Assembly (NCBI GenBank): GCA_016584495.1
Contig: WAID01000007.1
Location: 3,396,001-3,460,000, forward strand
Direction of reading: 5' to 3'
DNA: 64,000 nt
Origin: Celoporthe dispersa
Taxonomy: Eukaryota; Ascomycota; Sordariomycetes; Diaporthales; Cryphonectriaceae
Shown: positions 22,764-33,153 of the stretch, one piece after another
Layout of the letters: each line of letters starts with the position of its first letter
Numbering within the stretch: position 1 is the first letter of the stretch
Position numbers and translations under genes: made by a program
The notes under the pieces: model-generated
The model's database searches: none
Seen by the model: only the letters and a program-made list of their open reading frames with translations
What the model was told of the DNA's origin: nothing

Positions 22764-24147
22764 ATGGCCGACACGGCGGCCCCAGCGACAATGTCCGCAC
22801 CACAGGACAATCTTGACATCACAGGAGCTCAGGTCATTCTTGGATGGCGAAAGCCTGACGGTCTCATGTATCATCTACCGTCCACCGATGCCAATTATAC
22901 CGAGACTGGCCACGTCACATTGGATTGTCACTTTCGTCCCTGTGCGAATACCGCATCGCTCCGCCTTCGAGCTCCCATCCTCCTCAGAGGCCTAGGCCGG
23001 AAGGCTACCCCCTTGTTCCTATTCATTGCCCCGGAGCGAATCCAGTCCCTCGTCTACAATCATGTCGACGAGAACTCGCCGCCCGAGGTGTGCCATGCGG
23101 CATTGGGCAATGGGAACATCGCATCGCTGCGATTGAGACTGAAACACCCTGCCGATCTCGTTGTCCCTCCCCTTGAGCCTCTGGTCCCGAAAAAGAAGGT
23201 TTATTGGGATGTACTTGATTCGTTGAAGATGCTTGCTCAGGAGACCGAGTTCGTCATGTATATGAGCCAGGACCGCATGCCATCAACATATCGATTGTTG
23301 TCATTTTGCCGGGCCGTGGCTGCAGGCAACCTGACTACGAGCACTGCACATGCCGATATTTCCAGGCTTTATGACGGCAAGGGTGGCAAGCTGCTTGAGG
23401 GCGAGAGCCTCGCTGTTCCCGCGCCGGGCACAGTGGATTCACCACCATCATACGATGAGCTTACTGCCCCTCCACCAGCGCCCCCCTGTAGAGAAAGGTG
23501 AGACGATCCCGCTTTTCTCCACCCTAAACTAACACTTGCTAACATTATGTTCAGAGTTTTCACAGCCATCACACCAAGAGGCTTCTGCCAGCGGTAGTAG
23601 AAAGCGGCGTAGAACGAGCAGCAGTGCAGATGAGGCCGCCACACGTGACACTGCTCGATGTGAACCAAGTGTGGATGCTGAATATGTCGAGACCGTCTGC
23701 CGGAAGCTGCTGGGCGAGATGAATGCCAAGTGGCGCGAAGAAGGCGACCAGCTGCGCAGAGAGCTGAGGCAGATGGAGACACGGATGAAGGACTGGGTTG
23801 ATGAGCGCCTGAGTGCGCATGCGACCGAACTTCGTGATGAGATTCAACGGACGAGTGTCCAGCAGCAGAATCAAGTGCATGATGAGGTGCAGGAGGCCAG
23901 GCTAGAATTGCAGGAGGCCAGGGAAGAGACACAAGCGACCACAGAGAGGCTAGAAGAAGTTATGATGGAGATCAAAGCTGTCGGAGATGACGTCTCTGAC
24001 GTCGTAGACAGCCGATTGGATGAGCGATTGGAGGCACTCCGCGGCGAGTTGGAAGAGTACGTGGCAGACCAACTGGTTGAGGTCGAAGGCCGGGTGATAG
24101 ACCGCCTCCGGTCAAATGTGTACATAGATTTTAATATATATGACTAA
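22764..24147 (+). CDS. Orphan two-part protein with C-terminal coiled coil
   Basis: Proposed exons are 22764-23497 and 23592-24147 (429 aa). The donor is GTGAGA; the acceptor CTGCCAG at 23591 is the one that keeps frame, whereas the earlier TTCAG does not. Residues 1-200 form a compact globular region rich in beta-like segments, followed by a Pro-rich linker (PPSYDELTAPPPAPP) that includes a PPxY motif. After a basic SRKRRR patch that could be a nuclear signal, about 160 residues form a long charged coiled coil (Glu/Arg/Gln heptads). The C-terminus (YIDFNIYD) is unusual. I do not recognise the family. The PPxY could be bound by WW-domain ubiquitin ligases, which is inference from the motif alone. 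Confidence 0.65.
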
Positions 24148-24625
24148 GTGTCTGTGTTCAAGCTCTTACCATTTGATACACGATGGCCGCGTCATTGGAC
24201 CTGTCGCCTCAAGCTGTTGCCTCTGTGTGATCTATGGCGAGTAGAGAGATCCCATATCAGGACTCCCCAACAGTCAACGTTCCCGTATCTCAACCGTGAC
24301 TCCCTCGAGAGAGAAGTAGCCTCGCCTCCCGCCAATAGGAAGCCAATTCGCTAAGACGTGTATCATTCAAGTTATCTAAGGCTGGGTCGACAGGCCCTTA
24401 GCATCACCACATGCAGGGACCACGAGCCCTAAAGAGAGTGAAGTAGACATCCGAGGATACCAACGACAATCGACACCTCTTAGCCGTTATGTGTCACAAC
24501 GTAAAATCACGACGTGGTCACGCCTGGGTGGGCAGGCAGATTGTGAAATCTGCTCGGATCGAGTGAAAACTCAAGTTATACTGCCAAGGATGTGCTAACG
24601 TGACCCAGATTCCATCTCAAGTCTG
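24148..24625. other. Convergent intergenic region
   Basis: 3' flank between the forward coiled-coil gene and the reverse COQ6 gene. Nothing else is recognised. Confidence 0.5.
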
Positions 24626-26162
24626 TCAGAAGAGTTTGAAGCCCTTGCCAGCAGCCTGATTCATGAAGAAGTCCTTGACAGGCCGCATGGCGTTGACAGC
24701 ACCGAGACCAAAGGATCGCAAAGGGACCAAGGGACCGCTGCCGACCGAATAGAGCTTGTGCAGCTTGTCGCAGACACCGAGCACTACGTGGTTTGTAGCG
24801 TATCTCTCGGCGTTGTAGGACTCGAGGGCCATCTGAGTACCGATATCCTGGCCGTGGCTGACCGCATACTCTAAGGTCTTCACCAGGCTCTGGACATCAC
24901 CCTGCCCCTGGTTGAGACCTTGGCCGGCGAGCGGGTGTATGCTGTGTGCGGCGTCACCAACAAGTGCGATGCGCTCGCCGATGTACGTGTCTGCATGGCG
25001 CATCTTTAAGGGGAAGGATGCGACCGTGCCCTCCTGTACGCCCACGACAGTCTGCGGGATGATCTGCGGCTGCACCGAGACGTGTTGCATCCGCCACGAG
25101 ACTTCTTCCTCCTGACCAGAGCCCTGACTGTGCAGGTATTCTAGATCCACAGGGCTCAGTCTGAAGGCAGCATTCACCATCGCCACGAAGTCCGGTGAGG
25201 ACAAGCCCTTTAGTCGAGAAGCCCTGTCCGGTGTCGTGGACCATACAAGAGAGGAGTAGTTGCCCGGCAAAGGCAGCACAGCGACTGGGCCCGTGGGCAG
25301 GAATCGCTGGTATGCGATCTTAGTGCGGTCGCCTCCCCAGCCCTCGCCTTCCAGCTTGAGCGTGGCGACAACGCCGTGTCGGCCGTAGTCCCAACCTCGC
25401 GACTCGATCCCAGCAAATGAGCGCACCGGGCTGTTTGCACCGTCTGCACCGACAAGCAGCCTAGCCCATAGCCGTTGTCCGCTGGCCAGCTGAATGACGG
25501 GCCATTCAGACAGGTCCGAGCCGTTCGCCTCCTCGCCGAACGAGATGCCCTCGACCTTTGTGTTGTCGAAAATTGACACCCCACCCAACTGGTCGAGGCG
25601 ACCCAGTAAGCCCGAGGTGATGTTTAAGTTCTCGATCATGTATGCAATGGTCTGCCCTGCGCCACCGTCCCAGTCGAATTCGATTCGTGCGCCCGAAACA
25701 CCGTCCCACACCTGCATTTCATGGTAGGGCTGTATTCTCTCCCCCTTCATAAGCTGCCAAGCTCCTATTTTTTCCAGAAATCCCGCAGACGTCGGTGTCA
25801 GGGAGCTGCATCGGTTCGAGTATCGGTCGGGAGGCAGTTTCCACTGGCGCGTTTTTGAGAGGTCTTGGGCTTCGATCAGGGCGACCCTGAGGCCGGCAGT
25901 GGTCGGGTTGGCACCTACAAAGGGAGACAAACATAATCAGCACACAGAGACTCTGGGGGTGGCCGGCTGTGCAAGTGTGCAAGTTTGACCTACGCAGAGC
26001 AGTCAGAAGACTCAGTCCTGCTGGACCACCGCCAACGCAGACAACATCGTATATGTCTGGCTGTTTTGAGGTCGCGAGACCTCGTCGAAATGGCCTGCTG
26101 GTCTGGCCAGCGCAGCGCTTGCACACAAATCGAGCCACTGGCCGGCGCAGAAGGACCTCCAT
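24626..26162 (-). CDS. coq6: COQ6, mitochondrial ubiquinone-biosynthesis flavin monooxygenase
   Basis: Exons 26162-25994 and 25914-24626 give 485 aa. COQ6 hydroxylates the C5 position of the polyprenylated ring in coenzyme Q synthesis, at the matrix face of the inner mitochondrial membrane. The N-terminus (MEVLLRRPVARFVCKRCAGQ) is basic and Ser/Arg-rich like a mitochondrial presequence. The FAD fold is shown by VVCVGGGPAGLSLLTALR (split by the intron), the LLVGADGANSPVR motif and the ribityl-binding VGDAAHSIHPLAGQGLNQG. Length matches the UbiH/COQ6 family. The start is the ATG directly before the presequence. The outer edge of a Tc1-type transposon lies only 170 bp upstream of this ATG, so the native promoter is short or displaced. 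Confidence 0.94.
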
Positions 26163-26331
26163 GGTGTTCTGCTCTCGTCACAGCAAGACTTGGGTGTTCT
26201 GTATTAGGCTGTCCTCGAAATCATTAAGGAAAAATAAATTAAAAAATAAATAAAGGACGTTTAAGAATCTCATGACGTTGGGTGGAATTACTCGCTGCAG
26301 GGTTCAAGCTACCCTTGCACCCTTGTCACTA

Positions 26332-26479
26332 CTCTCCGTTCCATTCAAGTGTTGAGCCCCACTGTATTTTTCCACTCCCGCACACACCACCAAAAACGCG
26401 TACAAAAGATGGTCGCGTGAAAACCGTTTTGGAAACCTTTCGTTTTTTCGAACGTTCACGGCCCTCACCACCACCCACC
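26332..26479 (+). repeat. Left terminal inverted repeat of the transposon
   Basis: This 148-bp segment is the reverse complement of 30400-30547 with one visible mismatch. It begins CTCTCCGTTCC directly after a TA. Homology stops at CACCCACC on the inner side. Confidence 0.93.
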
Positions 26480-26880
26480 GCCTGAAGCTATTCCCGGATC
26501 CGTGCCATTCGATCGTATATATGACAGAATATATGGATTCACTGTCAAATCCGTCATCCTCGCCCTCTGGCAGTACTGCTGGGGCTCAGGCGTTGCTAGA
26601 ACTCAGCACCAGTAAGCCCACAGGCTCGAAAACACCATAGACGAATAGGTAAATAGCGAACTCGAGCTCTGATATGCGTTCTTTATAGAGAGCGACCTCG
26701 TTAAGCCACAATCTATCCTCCGGCGGGCGTCCCAAGAGCGCGAGGCATCCCCTCGTCGGCTTCGATCGAACCCTCGAGCAAGCGTGCGATTCGAGCCGGC
26801 ACCGCTCAGGCCGTCTAGTATGCCTTCTAAGCGGAAAGCAAATATCTCGAATGCTCTAGCGGCGAAACGTTCCACGGCGA

Positions 26881-26920
26881 CAGCGCGAAAGAAGACCCCC
26901 CAGCGCGAAAGAAGACTCCT
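26881..26920 (+). repeat. 20-bp tandem duplication inside the passenger gene
   Basis: CAGCGCGAAAGAAGAC is present twice, 20 bp apart, followed by CCCC in the first copy and TCCT in the second. The extra 20 bp changes the frame. Reading the second copy directly after the upstream frame restores continuity into the coiled-coil segment. Confidence 0.85.
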
Positions 26921-28396
26921 GGCTTGCCTAGAGGGGTATCTGCAAGTGCTCAGGCTCTGCTTGATGCCAAAGCAGCTGCTGAGGAGGCCGCAATCCAGCG
27001 ACGGGCAGCAGAGAGAGCAGCTATTACTGAGGAGAAAAGAGCCGAAAGAGTAGCCATTGCTGAAGAGAGGAAGGCTCGAGAAGAGGAACGGGTCGCAGCT
27101 CGAGAGGCTAAAAAAGCCGCTGCTGAACAGGCTGCAATTGACAAGGCTGCTGCCAGGGCTACTGCTGCAACAGCACGAATAGCTGCCAATACTATCAACA
27201 CTATCGCAGTTGAGAGCGATAGTAATGAGGATGAGCAGGCTGAGGATCTTAACGTCGTCGATATTGCCATCCCGGCAGAGATCCGGATCGAATGGCATTA
27301 TCCTGCTCATCGAAGCGTACAGTTCCGAGGCATCACGCCGCCAGGAATGCTCACGAAGCGCATCATCAGCGTACCTATTTTTCTCGACCTAGACCTCAAG
27401 CAAGCCCTGACCTCCTGGCTGAACGACCAAAAAGCACGTATTACATGTGTTACAGAAGGGCGTATTGTTCGCAGCTAGTATAGCTTCGCGAGGATCATCG
27501 TCGGCAAGGGGAAATCTGCTCGAGGCGAGAAGATCCATTGCGACGAGGTTGTTAGTGACGACTTCAAGAATGCTGCTTGCTAGATTAGCATTGCTATACT
27601 CGAGATAAAGAGTCTTTGCTGGCTCAACATTATATTTATCTTCAATCTCGAAGTCAGTAGTAATAGCAGATATATTCCTTATGCTGTATCATAAGGCTTT
27701 CCTTCAGCTGCCGCTGAGCGCCTGGCAGAAGACATCCCAGCTGCTGTCGAGGCTGAAGCCAGCGAGTTCGGTGATATCTTCACGCCGGCTCGAACAGCAA
27801 CAAGAGCAGCCCTTACGCCAGGGACCGCACGCTCGCGCTCGAAGGCTTCTGGTATGCACGAGCAAATCAGTACTGACATTGCTTCCCAGAGAGCTCTCTT
27901 CACGCAGCTTTCTGTTCACTAGCAGTGCCATGATCCCTCATGCTGTATCAACAACAGAAACAGTACAATGTTTGCTATACATTGTTGGATCGAGCCGAAT
28001 GGGCATTATCTAAAGCTCAATCAGCAAAATCTAATGCAATGAGCAGAAAAGATCGCGAACAAGGCTAAGAAGGCCGACATAAACCATATTCCACTTTCCA
28101 TATATCGCCAGGTCCTTGGCTATGCCCTCAGCGATGTACAGACAACCTCAAGCACTGGAGACAGCCTCTCAGCCAGTTCAGGAGCTGAAACAGCATCAGT
28201 ATCAGCCATCTGGGATAATCTCCTCAGCAAGAAAGGAAAGGCATATGGTGCTAAAAGCAATAGTTCTATTGGCGGTAATATTATCAATATCAACAGAGGA
28301 GGAGATCTTTCGCTCCTCGCGCATTTGCTTCAAGGGCAGATAGGCGGATCTGGACCGACAATGCCCTCATTCCTGCCGCTATCAACCCCTCCGACG

Positions 28397-28512
28397 ATGC
28401 CTCCCTCAGTGTATGCTCCTTATCAAGCGTCAGGCGCGATGCCTCCCTCAGTGTATGCTTCTCATCAAGCGTCAGGCGCGATCCCTCCCTCCGCGTACGC
28501 GCCTTCTCGAGC
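28397..28512 (+). repeat. 42-bp tandem repeat (2 full units and a diverged third)
   Basis: Units start at 28397, 28439 and 28481 and encode repeats of the form (M/I)PPSVYAPYQASGA. The first two are nearly identical; the third has diverged. They form the Pro/Tyr-rich segment of the passenger protein. Confidence 0.85.
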
Positions 28513-28849
28513 ACCAACAACACCACTATATCAGCGAATCCTGATACTCTCGTCGAGCCCAGTTATGCCAGAAGGGCTTGATATAGATGGCCTGATGGAA
28601 GAGTTCTTCAAGGTGCTTCGACGGCGGAAAGCTCGCGACTTGATGGAGGCTGAGGCGGTTCGTCGTGTTCAAAGGGAACTGGCACTCGAGAATATTGCAT
28701 TGAGCAAGCTTGGGAGTATGCCTTATGGCTGGTATAGTAAACACAGCGTTAAGGAGCGAACTATTAGTTTGATGCGTCAGTCTTTGAAGGAATTCCTCAC
28801 TGAGAAGGGTGGGAATGATCTCAATCTAGCTGGCTATCAGCCTGTTTAA

Positions 28850-29261
28850 TAGCCTGCAACTCCTCCTCGTCTACTATCGCCTGCTCAGTTACCAACATTG
28901 CAGGTATCAATAGCCTTGAGGGGCACGACTCTAGGGTTAGATACACTGCTTCGCGATACTGATGTACGTATGCCGCTTTCTCAATGGCGAATGCCTAGTC
29001 CCTGATGAATAGCGATGATTGAGATAGATAGAGGAGAGTGGTTGAAAGAGAGTGGCAAAGCAGGCAAGGGAGATAGAAAGTCGGCAGTCTAGGAAAGCTA
29101 TGGGATAGAAAACGAGGGCATAATCGATTTTGGTGTAATTTGTATAGCAATAGTTTATTTTTCTTGCTTTCTAACTTTCGTCTGGCTCTGGCATTTGTAT
29201 ACTATTACTTGCGTACTCTTTTCCTATTTCAGCAATGTTGTTTATACCCTTTCTCTGCTTG
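28850..29261. other. Spacer between the two convergent transposon genes
   Basis: About 410 bp without an open frame. It is AT-rich and probably contains both 3' ends. Confidence 0.5.
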
Positions 29262-30314
29262 TTACCTTTCTTCTAGCCCTAGCACCTGAGCAGCCTGGAA
29301 ATGCCCTCTGATATTATCTCTTTTCTGGCCTACTGAATACATTGAATCAATCAAGAATTGGCGCCAGTCCTCTTCACTTTCCCACTGGTCCTGAATGTAC
29401 GCTGCGTGCCGTCGAATATGTGCCTTCAGCTCGCCGAAGAAAGCCTCGATAGGGTTCAGATGTGGGCTGTACGGAGGGAGGTATTTCAATATCACACCAG
29501 CGCTCTCGCACAGCAGCTTAAGGGCATCATGGTAGTGGAAAGATGCGTTGTCCATTACCAGTATGCTCCACTGGCCAGGGAAAGGAGTGCATCGCGGCAA
29601 GACCAGTTCTCTGATATATAGTAGAAAGCCCTCAGCATCAGTGGAACCCTCATATACTGACAGCGCCATGATGCCTTCGAGAGCTAATGCTGGCAAGATC
29701 TGATATTGCGTGCCACGAAGAGTGCCTCCGCCAGGCACTCGTTTTCGAGCTTTCAGGCCTTTAGGTGCCCAAGCTGTTCGTCAGTTCGTGCCCCTTTTAT
29801 CGATGCCAGATTCGTCTATAAATACGAACTAGTTCGGCTGCCATTCTCTGATTGTCCAGATGTAATCGGCACAGAGGGCCTCGTCGCGCTCGGAGGCGAC
29901 AAAGGCTTGTTTCTTCTTAGTCTAGTTCTCGAGGCGGAGGCGGCGGCTCAGTGTGGGTTTCGATATCTCGAGATCGAACTGTTTAAGCAGCCATAGTTGC
30001 ATCTCGTCGAGATACATATCGCTCTTTTCAGCAAGAAGATCAAGCAATTCCTATAGTTCGAAGCGTTAGTTGACCCGGAAGCCAGAGAGTACGGAAAGGG
30101 GGCATATAGCCAAGTGGCATGGAAGTAATCTAGTCCGATCAGTGTGGTCCTGCTTGACGACGATGCTTCCTGTGATAGTCCATCGCCTCTTCAGTAAATA
30201 GGCGTACGATTCAGTGATATTGGCGCTGATGGCGATATCTTTGGCACTGAACCCGCTTTCGAGGAGGCTTGTAATGATGGAGCGGTCTGTATTGCTCAAC
30301 CGTGGGCTAGGCAT
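29262..30314 (-). pseudogene. Tc1-type DDE transposase, inactivated by stop codons
   Basis: One frame of 351 codons runs from the ATG at 30314. The N-terminus holds a helix-turn-helix (TDRSIITSLLESGFSAKDIA). The catalytic triad is visible as Asp (FVFIDESG), Asp (VMDNASFH) and Glu (LNPIEAFFGE); exactly 34 residues lie between the second Asp and the Glu, which is the Tc1 (DD34E) spacing. Clear in-frame stops are TAG at 29924-29922, TAG at 29831-29829 and TGA at 29783-29781, each one transition from Trp, Gln and Arg codons. Two further stops near 30066 and 30048 fall in a possible 42-nt intron (GTACTC, CAACTAACG, CTATAG) ending before the ELLDLLAEKSD segment. The enzyme cannot be made from this copy, but could be supplied by another. 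Confidence 0.9.
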
Positions 30315-30399
30315 CGGTGCTGAAAAAGCCTAACCACCATTATTCGATTCGCGATGCTCGATTTCAGTGCACTGGATAGCCTCAACGACGAAGAAAGAG

Positions 30400-30547
30400 G
30401 GTGGGTGGTGATGAGGGCCGTGAACGTTCGAAAAAACGAAAGGTTTCCAAAACGGTTTTCACGCGACCATCTTTTGTACGCGTTTTTGGTGGTGTGTGCG
30501 GGAGTGGAAAAATACAGTGGGGCTCAACACTTGAATGGAACGGAGAG
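30400..30547 (-). repeat. Right terminal inverted repeat of the transposon
   Basis: Reverse complement of 26332-26479; it ends ...GGAACGGAGAG directly before TA at 30548-30549. Confidence 0.93.
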
Positions 30548-30549
30548 TA

Positions 30550-31433
30550 GGATGAGGCCCGTGCGTCATCTTGAATTCGCAAAACCCCGCGCACTCGCAT
30601 CAGCCTTACCCAATAACCATAACTTTGCGAGCCTGTGCTCACCTATGCTCACCTCCACGAGCCGTAAAAGAGTCCTGCACTGGGCTCTTGCTCGGTGCGT
30701 CTATCCATATCAGACTGGCAATCCATTCGGACCACGCCACGTGGAATTTCGACAGCCCTAGACGTGGAGTTGGTTACCGAGGCCCTTTCTTTGACGACCG
30801 AGCAGTCCTGTTTCGGAGCGGCTTTGCGAAGATCACCGTCAGCGGCCAAGTCCCTCGAGGCATGAGCCGCCAGCGAATCATTCGTTCATCCGAGATCACA
30901 GGTATCAACACTGGGTTTTCCGGTTTGTGGTGGTTGTGGCTGGACCGATATCGCTTATGCTGTCAAGTGCTAGCTGAAAGGCAATGCGCCCAGCGTCCAT
31001 GACCAATTTGGACACCGGCCGTGGCTGTCAGCCTTATGTGGGAAGTGCGTCTTCCATTTCTCTGGTTGTGCCATACTCCTTGGGCACATTTAGGAAGATG
31101 ACTCGGTATAGTTGAGGAGATAAGCATAGCCTACATCGGTGCTGGCCACATCTATATCTTTCTCGGTTGGCGCCCTGATGAGGCCCTTCCTACGAGTCTA
31201 TCTTGTTACCAGCCTTCTCGATTCCAGTCCATTTGAGAGTACAATATATCAATCCTCAAGCGAGGGACCTCACCTCCTTGGTGAATAGGTTTAGCAAATC
31301 TGTCCGAAGCCTCCTCCAAAGACCCTCATTGCCTCACGGTACATTTTCCATCGTGGCACGACTTGGTGCTTTCATAGTGAGCGAGCTCAACCTCGAGTCC
31401 CAGTCTCCATAGTACAGCGCACCTCGGAACCTC
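30550..31433. other. Intergenic region right of the transposon
   Basis: About 880 bp upstream of the SH3-domain gene. An open frame at 30571-31002 has no recognisable domain and no splice support, so I do not call it. Confidence 0.4.
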
Positions 31434-32671
31434 ATGAGCAAGGTTTACATCGCACCCTGTGAGTTTTCATGACCTAAAGATTGTGGGGCGTTTTTACGCA
31501 TACGTTGACTTTGCCACAGACACCTTCATCCCACGGACTCTTGGAGAATTACCCATTTCCAAGGATGATCGTATCGTTCTATCTGACATTGGCAATGGCT
31601 GGTGTTGGGGCAAGAACTTGTCCCAACAGGGCCAAGAAGGAATCTTTCCTAAGCGTAGGTCACACAAGAACCTCTTTAATTTATAATGACATGTGTAACA
31701 TACTTAGTGACTAACTATAACACTTCTAATAGGCTATCTAGGTGCTTACAGGCCCGGCACAGTGAGCTTTCGCGATGCTCTCGACGATGTCGCCTCCGTG
31801 TGTTCTCGCATCGACATGCTCGTCGCCAATTCCATCTTTCTCACCTCGGAAGAGGATAAAGCCTCGCTCTTGAAGAGGCAGACAACATTGACATCCCTTG
31901 GCCCTCTCTCCTATCTCACCTCGGGCTGCGCCGGTGGCATCTGGGAGGGTTGCCTGCACAACCTCGTCTCGGCCTTTGAGGAGGCACGCGTCAAAGCCCA
32001 CGAGTACCTGAGCTGCATCGAGAACCTGAAGCGCCTCGCAGGTATGCTCGACAGGTGTATCCCTAAGCTGACGGTCGAGCTGCGCAAGTACAGCCACGTG
32101 CTGCCGGCCATCCTGCGCAATGCGGAGTGCATGCAGGCCACTCTGAAAGGGCTCATCAACGTCGCCACCGTTGCCTTCGACCTATACAAACCAGGGGGCC
32201 GACTCTTCGCCTCGGTCCCTTACCTCGCTCTCCGGATCAACCCTCCAGCCCAGTCGGTGCGGCCTGCCTTCCGCCCACCTTCTCTTCCTTAGCTACCCAA
32301 CCCTCCAAGGCCTCACCATCGTCACCTGCCTCGTCTCCTGCTCTCTCCAGTTCCGCTCCTACACCCTATCCTCCCACGGGCCCGGCGACGTCAACGGCTC
32401 TGACTTCTTCAACAACCTCCAGTCGGTTCTCATGCAGCTCCTGACCACATACACCGGCCTCGTCCCCGCTGTTCGGAGCCAGTCGCTTGGCGGTCGGGTC
32501 TCGGCGTTCTGGATCTCGTTTCTGTCCATCGCCGGGCTCGTGCTCAACTTTGCCGCGCTGGGCACCTACTTCCACGATAATGCGCTGGCGCCTCTTCTGG
32601 GCTTCTTTGGTAACGTCATCCAGACCGTCACTGTGCTGCAGTTAGGTTGTACACTTTCGGATGGAGACTGA
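31434..32671 (+). CDS. SH3-domain protein with helical middle and hydrophobic C-terminus (frame uncertain near 32200)
   Basis: Exons 31434-31458, 31520-31654 and 31733 onwards join in phase. The spliced N-terminus contains an SH3-like core, KDDRIVLSDIGNGWCWGKNL...QEGIFPKRYLG, with the typical ALYDY strand replaced by a short MSKVYIAPY lead. SH3 domains bind Pro-rich partners. A helical region of about 160 residues follows (SFRDALDDVASVCSRID to LKGLINVATVAF). The frame then has to move by one base between about 32185 and 32292 to continue into a C-terminal segment with two or three hydrophobic spans (SAFWISFLSIAGLVLNFAALG; LLGFFGNVIQTVTVL), ending at 32671. Either a single extra base (a candidate is the G5 run near 32195) or a very short 40-nt intron (32253-32292) explains this. 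I favour the extra base. The overall family is not recognised. Confidence 0.6.
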
Positions 32672-33153
32672 CTCCTGTCACGATCACCTTTGCTGGATCC
32701 TTCCCCTTCTGTCCTCAACAACGACGGAAATTTCAATTGTTTTGAGAGCGTTTTCATGACCTGACGATGAGTATTCATGACTTTAAGAGTCTGGGTTGTA
32801 TTTGATGCGTTATTATACTTTCTTCTGTTTTATTGCTTTGGTTTGTTATTCAGAGCCTGCAAACTTTGGCTGTCAACCGGTTACATTGTGCAATGGCGTT
32901 CAAGGCTCGTTCTCTGATTTGCTAGTATTTAGTGTCACTCGATACCCTATTTGTAACCAAGTCATATGTAATATCATAAACGAAGCAACCGAGAACCGCA
33001 TCCATGTTAACAATGTTTCCAGTTAAATTGCTCAGCACAGCACTGTCTGCTGTAAAACCGCCTTTGATCACGAGTACCCATGGTCGACACCATGCCATTA
33101 GACCACCCACAAGGCGCCCGCAGCTCGCTCTCCCTGGCCCGGACCAACCACCA
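32672..33153. other. Convergent intergenic region
   Basis: 3' flank between the SH3-domain gene and PilB. AT-rich with no gene seen. Confidence 0.5.

Larger units (their letters stand above)
26820..28849 (+). pseudogene. Passenger gene of the transposon, function unknown, inactivated
   Basis: From an ATG at 26820 to a TAA at 28847-28849 one long frame can be followed, about 670 codons once a 20-bp duplication (26881-26920) is discounted. That duplication shifts the frame, and five in-frame stops lie downstream: TAG 27476, TAG 27581, TAA 27692, TAG 27920, TGA 28040. Each is one C-to-T change from CAG, CAA or CGA. The encoded protein starts with a basic PSKRKAN segment, then a long Ala/Glu/Arg coiled coil and an acidic ESDSNEDEQAED stretch. 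A globular block with WHYPAHRSVQFRG follows, then a Pro/Ser/Tyr tandem-repeat segment and an Arg-rich helical C-terminus. I do not recognise a transposase, nuclease or other enzyme domain. It could be a captured host gene or an accessory element protein. Confidence 0.75.
26332..30547. mobile_element. Tc1/mariner (DD34E) DNA transposon, 4216 bp, with a passenger gene
   Basis: The element is bounded by 148-bp terminal inverted repeats starting CTCTCCGTTCCATTCAAGTG, each flanked by a TA dinucleotide (26330-26331 and 30548-30549), the expected Tc1/mariner target duplication. Inside are two convergent broken genes: a passenger gene on the plus strand (26820-28849) and a Tc1-type transposase on the minus strand (30314-29262). 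The two repeats are almost identical over 148 bp; I saw one C/T difference near the inner edge (about 26467). This suggests recent mobility despite the dead transposase. Typical Tc1/mariner elements are 1.3-2.5 kb, so this one is long because of the passenger gene. It lies between COQ6 and an SH3-domain gene. Confidence 0.9.

Noticed and set aside
26290..26480. Possible exon upstream of COQ6 in the left inverted repeat
   Set aside because: The COQ6 presequence already starts at 26162, and this stretch is the transposon terminus.
30571..31002. 143-codon forward frame just right of the transposon
   Set aside because: No domain, non-conserved composition and no splice partner; part of the frame starts next to the TIR by chance.
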